From Spirometra erinaceieuropaei (Eukaryota > Platyhelminthes > Cestoda > Diphyllobothriidea > Diphyllobothriidae): a stretch of 64,000 nt of DNA. The notes beneath the pieces are model-generated. The model did no database searches, was not told where the DNA came from, and saw only the letters and a list, made by a program, of their open reading frames with translations. Shown here piece after piece: positions 32,845 through 43,800 of this stretch. Each line of letters begins with the position of its first letter. Position 1 is the stretch's first letter. Position numbers and translations under genes: made by a program. The DNA lies in NCBI GenBank assembly GCA_902702965.1, contig CACRXP010000965.1, positions 88,766 to 152,765 of the forward strand, read 5' to 3'.

Positions 32845-33535
32845 TCAGTTACGCTGTCCTGGTCCCAAGTGTAGGCGCAATATGAGCATTGTAGGTACAG
32901 TAAGCCGACGGAGGATGCTGAAACCGTTAGTGGGAAAATAGCCAAAGCTAAAACGGAAAAGAACAACCTGGTGTTTCGATTTAGAGGTAGGATTAGTTTT
33001 CGAGTTTGGGCAAGTGTCAGTCTGAGAACTGAGTTTAGGGTTAGGGTTTGCTCTAAGTTTAAGGGTTCCGACTATAGTTAGGGCTTGAATTGCGGCTTAC
33101 GTTTACATTAAGTGTTAGGGTTAGGATAAGGTTACGGTTAAGGTCAGGTTTACGGTTATGGTTAAGATAAGAGCTAGGGTTTTGGTTTGAATAAGGGTTA
33201 CGGTGAAAATTAGGGTTAGCGTTAAGTCTAGGGATTGTGGTAGTTTTAGAGTTAGCATTAGGTTTACAATTACGTTACGGATTAGGTTTAGCTTTGAGGT
33301 TACGTTTAGGTTTACCGTTTGGTTTGGGGTATTGCCGCCCTGCGCATTCTGTCAGCCAGGTCTTTTGCGGGGTTCTTGGCCTCGTTCAGTCTCGCAGCAG
33401 ATGTATCATACATCAGGTTATCTTTTCGGTTTGAGTCTCGGCTACTTTCCCCACTAATGATTTCAGCATCCCACTTCAGCTTGCTTTACTTTCGGTGTCC
33501 ACATTGCGCTTACATTTGGGACCAAGAAAACGTAG
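32845..33535. mobile_element. Inverted-repeat element with long TTAGGG-like interior
   Basis: The left inverted repeat (about 32,845-32,965) includes CCTGGTCCCAAGTGTAGGCG, GGATGCTGAAACCGTTAGTG and AACAACCTGGTG. The right one (about 33,397-33,535) is its diverged reverse complement, with CATCAGGTTATC, CACTAATGATTTCAGCATCC and GCGCTTACATTTGGGACC. Between them, 32,985-33,330 is almost wholly degenerate TTAGGG/GGTTAG/GGTTAC words. The frames at 33,203-33,457 are products of this low-complexity sequence and are not genes. Confidence 0.7.
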
Positions 33536-34866
33536 TGACGGGTTTCTTCCCACGAAGCACTATTTGTCTTATTTGTTCTAAGGGCCTTTATATGCCTCAC
33601 CCTTGACTTCCGATGTAGTCTTAACGACTAGGCGTACTTACTTATTACGACCCCTACGGTATTCGAGTTCGGCCGATGACGAACTGGTAACGAGTCCACC
33701 CGACGGGCAATCTGAGTCATGCCTCGAGATCAGCCATCTTCCTCGCCTATGTCAACTGAACAAACAAGTAAGTTGATGCTGCCGCCAATGGATAAATCAG
33801 GTTAAAATGGTTAATGGGACGGAGATAGTTGAAAAATCGATCAGAACGCCCTGAAGAACTGGGTTCTATTTCTTTGTGCGGTAAAGGCTTCGAAAATTCA
33901 CGACAGAACCCGCTGTTCGGAAAGTCAGTCTGTTAATCGATTCAGTTCAGAAGGCTCCTTATTCTTCTCTCTTTCATACCCGTGAATACGCACTTCCATG
34001 TTAACTTATCCTTGCTCGGCCATGAAATGGGTTGCTTCTTTGCGTAATCCAGAAGGCATTTCTTTGGAATATTAGGCAGATTTTCCAAAGAAATGGAGCA
34101 ATTGACGGCCTGTTACTTCGAAGCACTACTGCCACATCTCATGCTGACATTCGGCTTGGGCAACAGACGAGGACTGATGTACTTGGCGTGATACTTGAGG
34201 ACAGGTAGGTTCAGTAAACCTATTACCATTCTAGGTCACCTGTTACCAAACCGTTTCTGACAGCGGTCACAAAACGCCACTATCGTTGCCTTTTACTGTC
34301 GGATTTGGGCTTTTTCTGTCTCCTTATCGTTTCCAGTAACTTGTTTCCTTCATTCGCGTCAAGTGATTTGTTGTACCAACAGGAAATATATGTGAAAACC
34401 ATGCCGTTGTCGACAGCTGACCCCGATGAGGTCGACTTTAAACTGCTGCCCGTATCTCAACTTTTGACTTTCCGTTGGTGGAAAATAGGAGTGCAGTTCT
34501 GATTTCGACCTGTCGTCGTGTAGCAACTTCGTGCACCGCAAAGTCCTACTCCGGATTTTCTGACACAACATTTCTACAGATTTTTTTTAGAAATTTCACA
34601 TCCGATTTGTGCGTACCGTAAGGGAGAGCATTTGAGTCAGCCCGTCTCACTTTCGTGCCCTTAACCAAAAAGTTTTGCAGACTTTTGTGTCGGAGATTAA
34701 CTGGACAGCTGCTCAGCTGGTCACAGTTCGGTCATCCACACTGGGTGGAAGGAAGCTTACCCACAAGGCGCTTGAGTCGCCAGTTGCTTAAGCCATGGTT
34801 CTCCGACTTACATTGACTTCCTCCCCTATATTCGGCGCCAAGACCTTGCTGGACAGGGTAGTTATT
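33536..34866. other. No gene recognised (present in both arms)
   Basis: Frames of 65-70 codons only. The block 34,360-34,866, next to the foldback element, exists once here and twice in the other arm (59.37-59.94 and 60.50-61.01 kb). Confidence 0.35.
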
Positions 34867-34868
34867 TA

Positions 34869-35256
34869 CAGTAGGTGGCCAAACTCATGGAATATCATCC
34901 GAAATTCCAAAATGCGTTTTCGTTTCAAAAAGATTACTTAAGTAGGGTTATAAAATCAAGCATCGTACAGCATAATTCTATAACAATTCAGTGGCCTGAA
35001 GATGTCGGTTTCCGACCGAACTTCTTTTTGGCTGCATTAAGGAACTACACTCTGTAAAAATGACCACTTAAATAACAAGCATTTTATCATTAATTTTTGC
35101 TGCCCTTTAAAAGTCAATTATATCTCATGGAAGGCATGCATGAAACTATTCATTATTCTACTCATTCAGTAGGAAATTACGTCTTCTTTCAATTTTATAC
35201 TCGAAGGAAGGGTATACTTTGGTTTTAAAAAATTTCTAATGGTGAAAGTTTTTTAC
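34869..35256 (+). mobile_element. Foldback (CAGTAGG) element, left 0.39 kb only
   Basis: Starts with TA|CAGTAGGTGGCC and is cut after about 388 bases, directly at the TA before the next full copy. In the other arm the same copy is longer (59,944-60,497) and separated from the next one by about 0.57 kb of other sequence, so the left arm carries a deletion, or the right arm a duplication. Confidence 0.85.
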
Positions 35257-35258
35257 TA

Positions 35259-36253
35259 CAGTAGGTGGGCTAACTGATGAAATATCAACCGAAATTCCCA
35301 AGTGCGTTTTCGTTTCGAAAGAATTGATTAAGTAGTGTTGTAAAACTGATCATCGTGCAGCATAATTCTATTATAATTCAATTACCTCAGGATGACGGCT
35401 TTCAAAGGAACCTCCTTTTTGGCTGAATTCGGTAACTGTACTTTGTGAAAAATAACTGCTTAAGTAGCATTCATTTTCTTATTGACTTTCGATGCCCTTA
35501 AAAAGTCAATTATATTTCATGGAAAACATGTATAAAAATATTCATTCTCCTGTTTACTTAGTAGTAAATTACCTCTTCTTTCAATTTTACACTCGGAAAA
35601 AGTGTTTAATTTGGTTTTATAAAAGTTCCTAATTGTGAAATTTTTAATACCGTGAAATGGCCGTTCGTAAAACGTCATGTCTCTGCATTTACTAATTTTA
35701 CTTGCAAAGTTAACAATATGGCTCAAATCCACTGCTAAATTTTATGAACCCCAATATGATCCCCTCTGAGTACCGTAGGGAAATTTATGGTTTTCCGTAC
35801 GCGGAAACTATACGGTTTATAGTTTGGAAGCCCTAAATGAAAGTGTAACGGCAGGTCGAGTTCAAAATTATTCGGGAACTCAAAAAGTTTTTCAAAATCA
35901 AAGTAAACCCTTTTTTCGAGCATAAAATTGAAAGAAGAGGTAATTTCCTACCGAATGAATAGAAGAATTAATATTTTTATGCATGTTTTCCATGAAATAT
36001 AGTTGACTTTTTAAGGGCATCGAAAATCAATGAGAAAAATGAATGCTACTTAAGCAGTCATGTTTTACAGAGTGTAGTTCCTGAATGCAGCCAAAAAGAA
36101 ATTTGTTTACAAGTGGACATCCTGATGTAACTGAATTATTATAGAATTATGCTGCACAATGATTGATTTTACAACCCTACTTAAGTAATCTTTTCGAAAC
36201 AAAAATGCATTTCGGAATTTCGGTTAACATTTCATGAGTTAGCCCACCTACTG
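35259..36253. mobile_element. Foldback (CAGTAGG) element, full-length reference copy, 995 bp
   Basis: The ends are perfect for the family: TA|CAGTAGGTGGGCTAACT at the left and AGTTAGCCCACCTACTG|TA at the right. The outer parts of about 350 bases are mirror images. The centre (35.64-35.92 kb) has no symmetry apart from a short palindrome (TTTTCCGTACGCGGAAA). Some short frames cross it, but none resembles a transposase. TA flanks and the CAGT start are typical of Tc1/mariner-type ends. Confidence 0.9.
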
Positions 36254-36255
36254 TA

Positions 36256-36500
36256 CGCTGGGGAGATCGCGGACAAGCAGCGCTCCGAGGGACAATATCG
36301 GTGGTTCAACTGACCGAGCAGTTATCATTTCTGCAGTCAACACTGGGGATGAAATTGCGGCCACCAACGACCCGGATGCGTGCGAACAAGCAGTCACCAC
36401 ATTTATTAAAACCATCGATGGTGAATGCGAAAGCAGATATGATAGGTACGTGTGAATCCGGCCGTTGAGCGAATATAGCATTTGTACGAGCTAGCCCGAC
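36256..36500 (+). mobile_element. Diverged PLE terminal-repeat piece
   Basis: GACCGAGCAGTTATCATTTC, then GTCAACACTGGGGATGAAAT and TGCGGCCACCAACGAC parallels the PLE repeat at 54.23-54.30 kb (GGTCGGGCAATCATCACG, GATGAAATTGCAGCAATTATCGAC). Its mirror is 58,170-58,383. No coding part. Confidence 0.5.
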
Positions 36501-38680
36501 TCCCCCTTCGCTACTGCTCCCTGAAACTTGTTTTTTCGTTTGCACTATATCTCATTACCCGCCGGTGGTGTAACGTTACATGACCTTTCAAGTAACTGGG
36601 GTTTACATGTGGAAACTTCCTACATTGGTTATCGAAAGACTGACCCTTCGACCTGTAACTAACACCTCAAGCTGGCCCTAACCAAATCATCCAAGCGAAA
36701 GTATGTCCAGCCAGGTCCTGGGCGCTCCGACCCAATCCCGTGATTTTCTATCCCCGATCACTTTCCTATGATCTCTTGTCAAGATGGGCACTAATCACAA
36801 GTTCTGCAGCTCACACGACACCGTTCGACATTTTCTTAGCTAGCCTTGTCGTACAGCGGACGCAGTGGATGTCGTATTCACTTTCCAGACCACCTTGTCT
36901 TGCAGTCTTTTGGCGTCGTTATAGAAGAAAATGCAATGACGACGTACTCCTACGGACCTGGAATGCTTTTGTTCAGGTGAGGCTGCTCCGACGGCCGTCA
37001 TGATCATCGAGTTTCTTATATACTCGCGGACCCGTTGCGGCAGCCACAGCCATGGACAGACCCTACCACACTGTGACCTTCAAGTCGGATTTCGAATGGA
37101 AAAAGAAGTTGGAAGCCGGCTGAGCTGTACAGGATGAATGAAGGATAGGGAGAGGCAAGGTGGCAGACGGACTGGAGGCAGCAGGGGTCCGAATACCACT
37201 GGGGTGTCAAAGCGCCTTGAGCGAAGGCATGGTTACGTCAGTCCTGAACCTGATTATTCAGCTTGGATAGCTGTGATTGGTCGAAAACCAGACCGCTGGT
37301 GGTACGTAGGTGCATGCACGCGCCGTAGGCGCAGTTTTGTAGCAGGCGCCCGAGCTAGTGTCACTACTGATCTATCGATCACAAGGAGTAGCCTCGATGA
37401 ACCTGAGGTATTCTGTAGTACCGCACTCCCTGCTCAAGCTCATTCCAAACCAGTTGTGCACCATCGAACAACAGAGACTGTCCTGCCAGTTTCATCACTC
37501 TTACTTTGGACATCTCGCTAACGTAGTACGTGGTCAACCCGCCATCATCGGGGTGACGATCCTGCCTCAGAAGGAACCGGTAAACTTTTGAATACAGGCA
37601 TTATGCTTGGTACCGTTCAACATTGTATATGCAAACTGTTTGCATTAGACGGGTTCGCAGTTTGACAAATTGGCGCTCAAATCTCAACTGCGACATAGCT
37701 ATGCTGTAGTTCAGTAACCAGATGCAAGATTATTGAACCGAAGGATCACTGGAGGATAGCCTGATGGTCCTGATTTACAGTTGAAATTTCCAGTAGCTGA
37801 TCGAAGGATAGGAATCTACGATGAAGTCGACGGCGACAAGCAGTCAGGATAAAAGAGGGCAGATTAATATGTTTGGCCGTGGTGAGGGATCGAGTAGCGA
37901 AGTCGAGGTTGGATAAGGAGGTGGCGGTCCCGGGAAGCATTCCGAGGTTGGAATGCAATGTTCTGCAAACGCAGGGTGAGAATAACAGCGCAACTCCCAA
38001 GTTCCAGATGTTGGACCTGATTCGAGGCATAGCGTAGACTTTTCTATGAGGAGGCCGAAGCTGGCCGTGAAGGTGGATTGGAAATAAGGACTTACTTGTG
38101 CGTTCCCGTCGTTTTGCTCTCGCTTCACACAGACGACATGCACCGGACGATGTTGGTCAAACTTCACGAGATCGCGGTCTCTTGATTAATGCTTTGGCAT
38201 ATTACTGAAGCTTTCGGCCTGCTCTGGCGACTGTGTTTCTGTACTTCTTGCCTGTGAACACCCCCAGCATCGCTACCGTACAGAAGCTACTCGGACGGGC
38301 AGTAGTCTGACCCACTAAATACAGGACCACTCCAGCAGCTGAACACTTTAATCAACAGTAGGACCCGAGTGCTGGAAATTTCTTATTACTTAATCTTCAG
38401 GTTGCTTTGAATGAGGTGAAACGCGGAGGTTATCTTGCCGAACAGTAATTGGTAGACTAGGCCTACGTGCGTGGGGAGAGGAGGTAAGCGCGGCGGCGTT
38501 TCATGTTTTCAATCTGGCTTGCTGCGGAGGCTCCAACGTGAAGAGTGGAATTTGCCGTTGCCTCAGCTGATTTCAAGCTCTTCCCGTGAAGGCTCTTGTC
38601 CATTTTATTTGGTCGTTATTTAGTGCCAAATAACGTGAGAGTGACACTTCAACCGTCCTTACGGACGATGGTCACCGCGT
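36501..38680. other. No gene recognised (2.2 kb, present in both arms)
   Basis: The longest frame, plus 37,138-37,521 (127 codons), has a basic start and no motif. The corresponding part of the other arm (about 57.1-57.5 kb) has shorter frames, which argues against a conserved gene. Confidence 0.4.
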
Positions 38681-38800
38681 CCCCCACAGCAAGGTGGACA
38701 CAGGATGGTGATTTGCGCGTGGACTAGTTTATAATGAGGGTAGACTTGCGCAGCATCTACCGCACTACCTCCTCCTATCCCGCCCGTACTCGATGCCAGG
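38681..38800 (-). repeat. Dispersed repeat of the GCAAGTC family, 3' part
   Basis: Minus strand: GATGCTGCGCAAGTCTACCC and ACTAGTCCACGCGCAAATCA. Its mirror is 55,290-55,362. Confidence 0.6.
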
Positions 38801-39478
38801 ACACAGTCTGGTATATCGGTGGCGGATTGGGCGTAGTGACTGGCAGACCACAAAGGCCACACACAATCTGACCCCCAAGAAACGCCCGAGTTTTTCACCA
38901 AACAAAACAAGCTCAGTGCAGCATCTCTGTTTACGGGTTATCGTGCCGCGTTGCTTTAGAAAGACCGCAGCTTCTGCGGGGACCAGTGCCAACGGGCGCT
39001 CGACGGTGGGACAAAACACACCTGGTCAACCGCCACGACTGATCGGATGCCGGCCACCTGCAGATCGCACAGCTGTTAACCATCTGCGAATACACGCACA
39101 CGCGCACACACGCCGCGCAGTCTGGATTTAATTGGCTCCTACTGTTTTCTTCAGGGAGGGGGGACGAAGGATGGGTAGTTTGCCTCGCGGACGCATCTAC
39201 CAGCAGGTTATTCAGAGCGCAGATCCGATTACATTCGCGGTGCAATCCTGTTCCAACTTGCAACCTGCACCCACCACTGTGTACTAAGTAATCAATGATC
39301 TTGTATATCTGTGTATACCTAAGGTCAGCCTTAAGTTCAAATCCCTAAAACGGGCCGTGCGATAGATCGCTGGACAAATCGCAGAGGCCGATGCCGCGAG
39401 TTAGACCCAGGCTACCAGGACCCTCAGGTCCGGTCCTGAATGGAAAGATGGACGCCAATTGGGAAGAAAATGTATTCT
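38801..39478. other. No gene recognised; CA-rich patch at 39.09-39.12 kb
   Basis: Mirrored at 54.57-55.28 kb. Frames of over 100 codons occur on both strands in the same place (38,793-39,131 plus; 38,931-39,263 minus), the usual sign of stop-poor GC-rich DNA and not of a gene. Confidence 0.35.
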
Positions 39479-40137
39479 GTATGGAATAACTGGATAAAGG
39501 GTTGGAGAGGGTTGACAGCCTGGACGATGGCACGTCTGGCGCCGGGATTAGGGCCACTACAAACCACCACAAGGGCTATATCTGGGTTCGGCAGGCGTTA
39601 TCAGTAATGCGTACTCATAACAAATGCCAGCATTGGAGCGTGCTGGCAGGCCCAGGTGCGGGCGTGCGCCACGCCGTCTCTGCTTTGTCTTGAATAAAGT
39701 CCCCCTGTGAACTAGGTGGTCTGGTGGCACACCCAGGCGCGAGTTTACGCCTTACCAGCCATCTACTTCCTCGCCCACCTCCGGTCTTCTTGACTCCGTC
39801 CGGGCACAGGTTGGGGGGGAGGAGGAGAGATTGCCGTAGATGCTGCGCAAGTCAACTATCCCTGTAAACTAATTCGCGCTCAAGTCACCGTCTCTACCTC
39901 ACCTTGTTGTGGAACACACGGCAGACATCGTCGGAAACGACGGTCGAACGGTCATTGTCAGCCTGTAGGTATTGCAGCGTCTGAGTCTCATGATCTCAGG
40001 CACTAAAGTCTGGGATTCTATGTCCACCTTCTGTTTCCACAACTTGTGGTTCTGCGGTTGCAGCATGGCCCTAAGGGGTTGTTGGCGAAGTCTATACTCC
40101 CCAACTAATAAGAAGTGAGCCTACAACCTGTCTGGTT
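39479..40137 (+). repeat. Tandem duplication, unit 1 (spacing 661 bp)
   Basis: Nearly identical to 40,140-40,798; I noticed one difference (CCCCAACTA against CCCCTACTA). It contains the GCAAGTC-family repeat and the uninterrupted form of the site into which a PLE has inserted in the other arm (TTGGAGAGGGTTGACAGCC at about 39,500). Confidence 0.95.
39725..39990 (+). repeat. Dispersed repeat of the GCAAGTC family, fairly complete
   Basis: Blocks in order: CACACCCAGGCGCGAGTTTA, CTTACCAGCCATC, CCTCCGGTCTTCTTGACTCC, GGGCACAGGTTGGG, GATGCTGCGCAAGTCAACTA, GCGCTCAAGTCACCGTC, ACACACGGCAGACATCGTC, GACGGTCGAACGGTC. No terminal repeats or coding capacity. The second tandem unit holds the same at 40,386-40,651, and the other arm at 52,140-52,400. 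Confidence 0.7.
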
Positions 40138-40139
40138 CG

Positions 40140-40798
40140 GTATGGAATAACTGGATAAAGGGTTGGAGAGGGTTGACAGCCTGGACGATGGCACGTCTGG
40201 CGCCGGGATTAGGGCCACTACAAACCACCACAAGGGCTATATCTGGGTTCGGCAGGCGTTATCAGTAATGCGTACTCATAACAAATGCCAGCATTGGAGC
40301 GTGCTGGCAGGCCCAGGTGCGGGCGTGCGCCACGCCGTCTCTGCTTTGTCTTGAATAAAGTCCCCCTGTGAACTAGGTGGTCTGGTGGCACACCCAGGCG
40401 CGAGTTTACGCCTTACCAGCCATCTACTTCCTCGCCCACCTCCGGTCTTCTTGACTCCGTCCGGGCACAGGTTGGGGGGGAGGAGGAGAGATTGCCGTAG
40501 ATGCTGCGCAAGTCAACTATCCCTGTAAACTAATTCGCGCTCAAGTCACCGTCTCTACCTCACCTTGTTGTGGAACACACGGCAGACATCGTCGGAAACG
40601 ACGGTCGAACGGTCATTGTCAGCCTGTAGGTATTGCAGCGTCTGAGTCTCATGATCTCAGGCACTAAAGTCTGGGATTCTATGTCCACCTTCTGTTTCCA
40701 CAACTTGTGGTTCTGCGGTTGCAGCATGGCCCTAAGGGGTTGTTGGCGAAGTCTATACTCCCCTACTAATAAGAAGTGAGCCTACAACCTGTCTGGTT
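40140..40798 (+). repeat. Tandem duplication, unit 2
   Basis: Second unit of the 661-bp tandem duplication. In the other arm this block is single, broken by the PLE insertion. Confidence 0.95.
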
Positions 40799-41540
40799 AT
40801 AGTTTACTCCTTCGCGGTCTGACCTCCATGCTCCGAATACACAAAATATCAGAGCCAGTTTAACCACCTAAGCCATTTAGATGCGACGCTCCCCATCTAG
40901 CCTGAGCGCGGGACGGAATTCGGATTGGACTTTTCATTTTGAACTACGTTCTAGAACGCTTCACATGGACACGAGTAGTTATTCAGGAAACGGTAAGATG
41001 TGTTACTAGGACTACATAACTTAAACAAAGTCTACTAAAACGAATATAGTAGGTAGTTCTACGTATTAAAGAATGGGGTTATATAACCTATACTACACGC
41101 CGTTCAGCAATAGGTAGTTTACACAACGTCATTTAGCACTGGAATAGCCATATGTCGTGTGATTTACATCGTCAGCCAATCGTTCCGCAATCACGTAATA
41201 AGAGAATCTGATATTTATTCCTTGTGCCGACCGGTTTGTGAGTTTAACGCGATGACAGTTGCGTCCCCACCTTGTGTTTTAGACTGGGATTGACGCTTTT
41301 TTCAGTCAGATGGGTGCGCCTTTATGGCAAGCCGAAAAAGTAGCATCCCAGCTTTCATTCAGACCATTATGCTCCTTCAACAGTGGATAAATCACGTCTG
41401 ATTATATTACCCACAGACAGCAGACAGTAAATTAGCTGATTGAGTGTTCGTGGCAGCACGCTCCTGTGATCATCATCGTTGCGGCTTTGCCACGCAGCCC
41501 TTCTGTCAGTCTCATGCGTCCGGTCACTTCGCCGCTGCAG
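40799..41540. other. No gene recognised (present in both arms)
   Basis: AT-rich sequence leading into the PLE remnant; mirrored at 51.24-51.98 kb. Confidence 0.35.
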
Positions 41541-41544
41541 CCGC

Positions 41545-41955
41545 TTGAGATCTACGAGCAAAAGAAGGGCTCGCCTCTGTCTAGACTAATCACTGAAGCA
41601 GTTTTTCAGAGACTCGAGCAACTGGTCTTCAGCTCGTACTCTCTAAGCTCTGGGCCATATACGTCGACGACGCGTTCGTCATCGTCAAATGGAACGATGC
41701 ATAGACTTTAAAGGCAATGTTGGACTTAATTTTTCCGGACATATAGCTTGCTATGGAGGAAGAAGTCAACAATCAGTTGTCCTCCCTCGGCGCACAAGTT
41801 ACAAAACTGACAGACGGGAATGTAAAGACGACGGTTTACCGTAAGGTAGCTAATACTAAACCCATCCTCCACTTCCGGAGCAACCACCCTACTAGTCACA
41901 AAAGCAATCGTGCCAGAACACTCTTCCAACATAGGAGACGGTTATTTCGCTGAAA
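41545..41955 (+). pseudogene. PLE reverse transcriptase fragment, left arm
   Basis: KKGSPLSRLITEAVFQRLEQ (RT motif B region) is followed, after a frameshift, by YVDDAFVIVK-like sequence (motif C). Then, from 41,753, come MEEEVNNQLSSLGAQVTKLT and TTVYRKVANTKPILHFRSNH, the segments after the catalytic site. GTPMGSP is changed to KKGSP, so the copy is worn. The endonuclease part is not recognisable downstream. The mirrored copy is at 50,828-51,240. Confidence 0.85.
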
Positions 41956-42988
41956 TGACGAACAATAGAGGGTTGTTGATTCCCGTACTCAAATCCGACA
42001 GATGAAACGATCAGATATGTATGAAAAGTAAAACTGACAACTTAATAGTGCTTTTGGAACAGAAGGAGATTGTATGACGTAACATCCGGGAACATAGCCC
42101 GAAATAAGAACAAACTATTCAAGCATATTCACAAACGAGCATCTGGACGATTCTGCAAATATGACGAAATATGTGATCGAAACATCTTAGAGATGGGTCT
42201 GTGGAGAAATTACATTTAATTCAAATAATGTCTTTGGCCATCATAGGAAGACGACAAAAAACATTGACTAGTCTTTCCCTCTGAAAGCATCCAAGAATTA
42301 CCTGTCGCAAAATTTCATTAGTTACTGCTGGCGCATGCATGACAGTGTGATACAAACAGTTGCGATTTATAAATTACGCTGACTGTCTAACATTGTCTAC
42401 CACCGGCTGAAACAGATTTAAGTATGGAGGCAGCAGGAAATTGTTAAAGCTAAATGGCAAAAATACTAGCCACTGATTATAATTGTTGCTTTTTAATTTC
42501 CTCGGAAATTAACTGCTAACTTGGAGTAAGCCAGTTTAAACTAAGGTCTATGGGCGCACTGGTGAGCCGAATCCCTCGCAGCCATATCATGCAGCGTTAA
42601 AACACGTGTCCGGGCTTTTTAGCTAATACCTGCGTTGCCAGAATGGTTTCCTATAACGCTGATCATGATTTCCGCTTTAAAATGTGTACTGCAGCCATTG
42701 AGTAGTGTGTAGCTGAGCGCTGCAATCGTCAGGCCAAATCCCGAGTTGGGGGAAAAGAGAGAGGTCACCAGACTAATGGGGTTTGCTGTACACAGTACCC
42801 TAAGTTGTCCTCTCGGGCACAGTAGTCGCTGACAAGGCCATGACCAGCGTTGACGGCGTCGTGTCATGCCTAAGATTGAGACAGTGGTGGCTGCTGCTTA
42901 AGTGGGTTTGTGGGGAGCAGGCTCAGGTGGCGTCCAAATGGTGTATGTTGCATTTGCCGAGGAATGGTGTTCAAGCAGCCTATGTTGN
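41956..42988. other. No gene recognised; older dispersed repeat from 42.48 kb
   Basis: 41.96-42.45 kb may be PLE sequence past recognition. From 42,485 (TTTTTAATTTCCTCGGAAAT) the sequence has a relative at 26.85 kb. The mirror is 49.79-50.82 kb. Confidence 0.35.
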
Positions 42989-43315
42989 NNNNNNNNNNNN
43001 NNNNNNNNNNNNNNNNNNNNNNNNNNNNNNNNNNNNNNNNNNNNNNNNNNNNNNNNNNNNNNNNNNNNNNNNNNNNNNNNNNNNNNNNNNNNNNNNNNNN
43101 NNNNNNNNNNNNNNNNNNNNNNNNNNNNNNNNNNNNNNNNNNNNNNNNNNNNNNNNNNNNNNNNNNNNNNNNNNNNNNNNNNNNNNNNNNNNNNNNNNNN
43201 NNNNNNNNNNNNNNNNNNNNNNNNNNNNNNNNNNNNNNNNNNNNNNNNNNNNNNNNNNNNNNNNNNNNNNNNNNNNNNNNNNNNNNNNNNNNNNNNNNNN
43301 NNNNNNNNNNNNNNN
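42989..43315. other. Assembly gap (327 N)
   Basis: Run of N at the inner end of the left arm. Whatever joins the two arms on this side is unknown. The sequence after the gap does not match the inner continuation of the right arm (49.4-49.79 kb). Confidence 1.
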
Positions 43316-43500
43316 CATCTCGGTTCCTCTCGTCTGGCCTCTTTGACGCGGCGTACCAATCCGGCCCAGACGATCTCAATTGTGAATCCCGTATACAATG
43401 CCATTTGCAAGCCAGTCCTGTCTGACCCACATTCGTACCCATCAAGGCGGACATTTAGTGATACCCTGACGATGACCGAAAACATCCCGTTATATACCGC
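43316..43500. other. No gene recognised
   Basis: A GC-richer stretch between the gap and the LINE 3' end; it could be the last coding part of that truncated LINE, but no motif can be read. Confidence 0.25.
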
Positions 43501-43795
43501 CACCTACAGGCCAGTCCTGCTCGCTTTTTTTTCTGTTATCATTTTTAAAGAGGGGTTTTTTCTCCTGTAAAATTAATCCAATCATTTTTAACTTTTTCCG
43601 AGGAGTTTTTTTACCCCTCAATCTTCATGTTTCTCAATGGACTTCTAATTCAGAAACTATGAATTGCATTTTGTAAAGATTCAGCCTACCTCGTCTAAAA
43701 CTCGCATGCAAATCTATTTTAACTTGCTTTGATGGGACCCCGACGGGTCTTTAATAAAAATTATCTATCTATCTATCTATCTATCTTGTCGAGTA
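43501..43795 (+). mobile_element. LINE 3' end with hairpin and (ATCT)n tail
   Basis: The segment GAGGAGTTTTTTTACCCCTC resembles AGGAGTTTTTTTCACTGC in the 3' region of the LINE at 47.4 kb. It ends in a hairpin GACCC-CGAC-GGGTC, then TTTAATAAAAATT and the (ATCT)n run at 43,762-43,789. CR1/L2-group LINEs end in such a 3' hairpin plus short repeats. It is a strongly 5'-truncated copy lying directly in front of the next LINE. Confidence 0.65.
43762..43789. repeat. (ATCT)n microsatellite, LINE tail
   Basis: About seven units following the LINE hairpin and AATAAA. Confidence 0.9.
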
Positions 43796-43800
43796 GGGAG

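Larger units (their letters stand above)
31882..42988 (+). repeat. Left arm of a very large inverted duplication
   Basis: The whole contig between the two gaps is the reverse complement of 49,794-64,000. Matching pairs, left to right: 31.88-34.0 with 64.0-61.4; 34.0-34.87 with 61.4-60.5; 34.87-35.26 with 60.5-60.1; 35.26-36.25 with 59.37-58.38; 36.26-38.56 with 58.38-56.2; 38.69-39.48 with 55.36-54.57; 39.48-40.80 (duplicated here) with 52.64-51.98; 40.80-42.99 with 51.98-49.79 kb. By eye the ends of the arms are only about 2% different, the middle more. This arm lacks the two PLE insertions and one LINE insertion of the other arm. Confidence 0.95.

Noticed and set aside
32985..33330. True telomere or chromosome end
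   Set aside because: The TTAGGG words are strongly degenerate, lie between inverted repeats and have a mirrored copy in the other arm; this is interstitial.
33203..33606. Overlapping frames in the TTAGGG-like tract
   Set aside because: They are low-complexity translations of degenerate GGTTAG words inside an inverted-repeat element.
37138..37521. Plus-strand frame of 127 codons as a possible host gene
   Set aside because: No motif, and the mirrored part of the other arm does not keep the frame open.
38793..39263. Frames over 100 codons on both strands
   Set aside because: Both strands are open over the same GC-rich stretch, mirrored in the other arm, without motifs; this is typical of chance.
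42840..43570. Long frames across the N gap
   Set aside because: They are open only because N has no stop codons.
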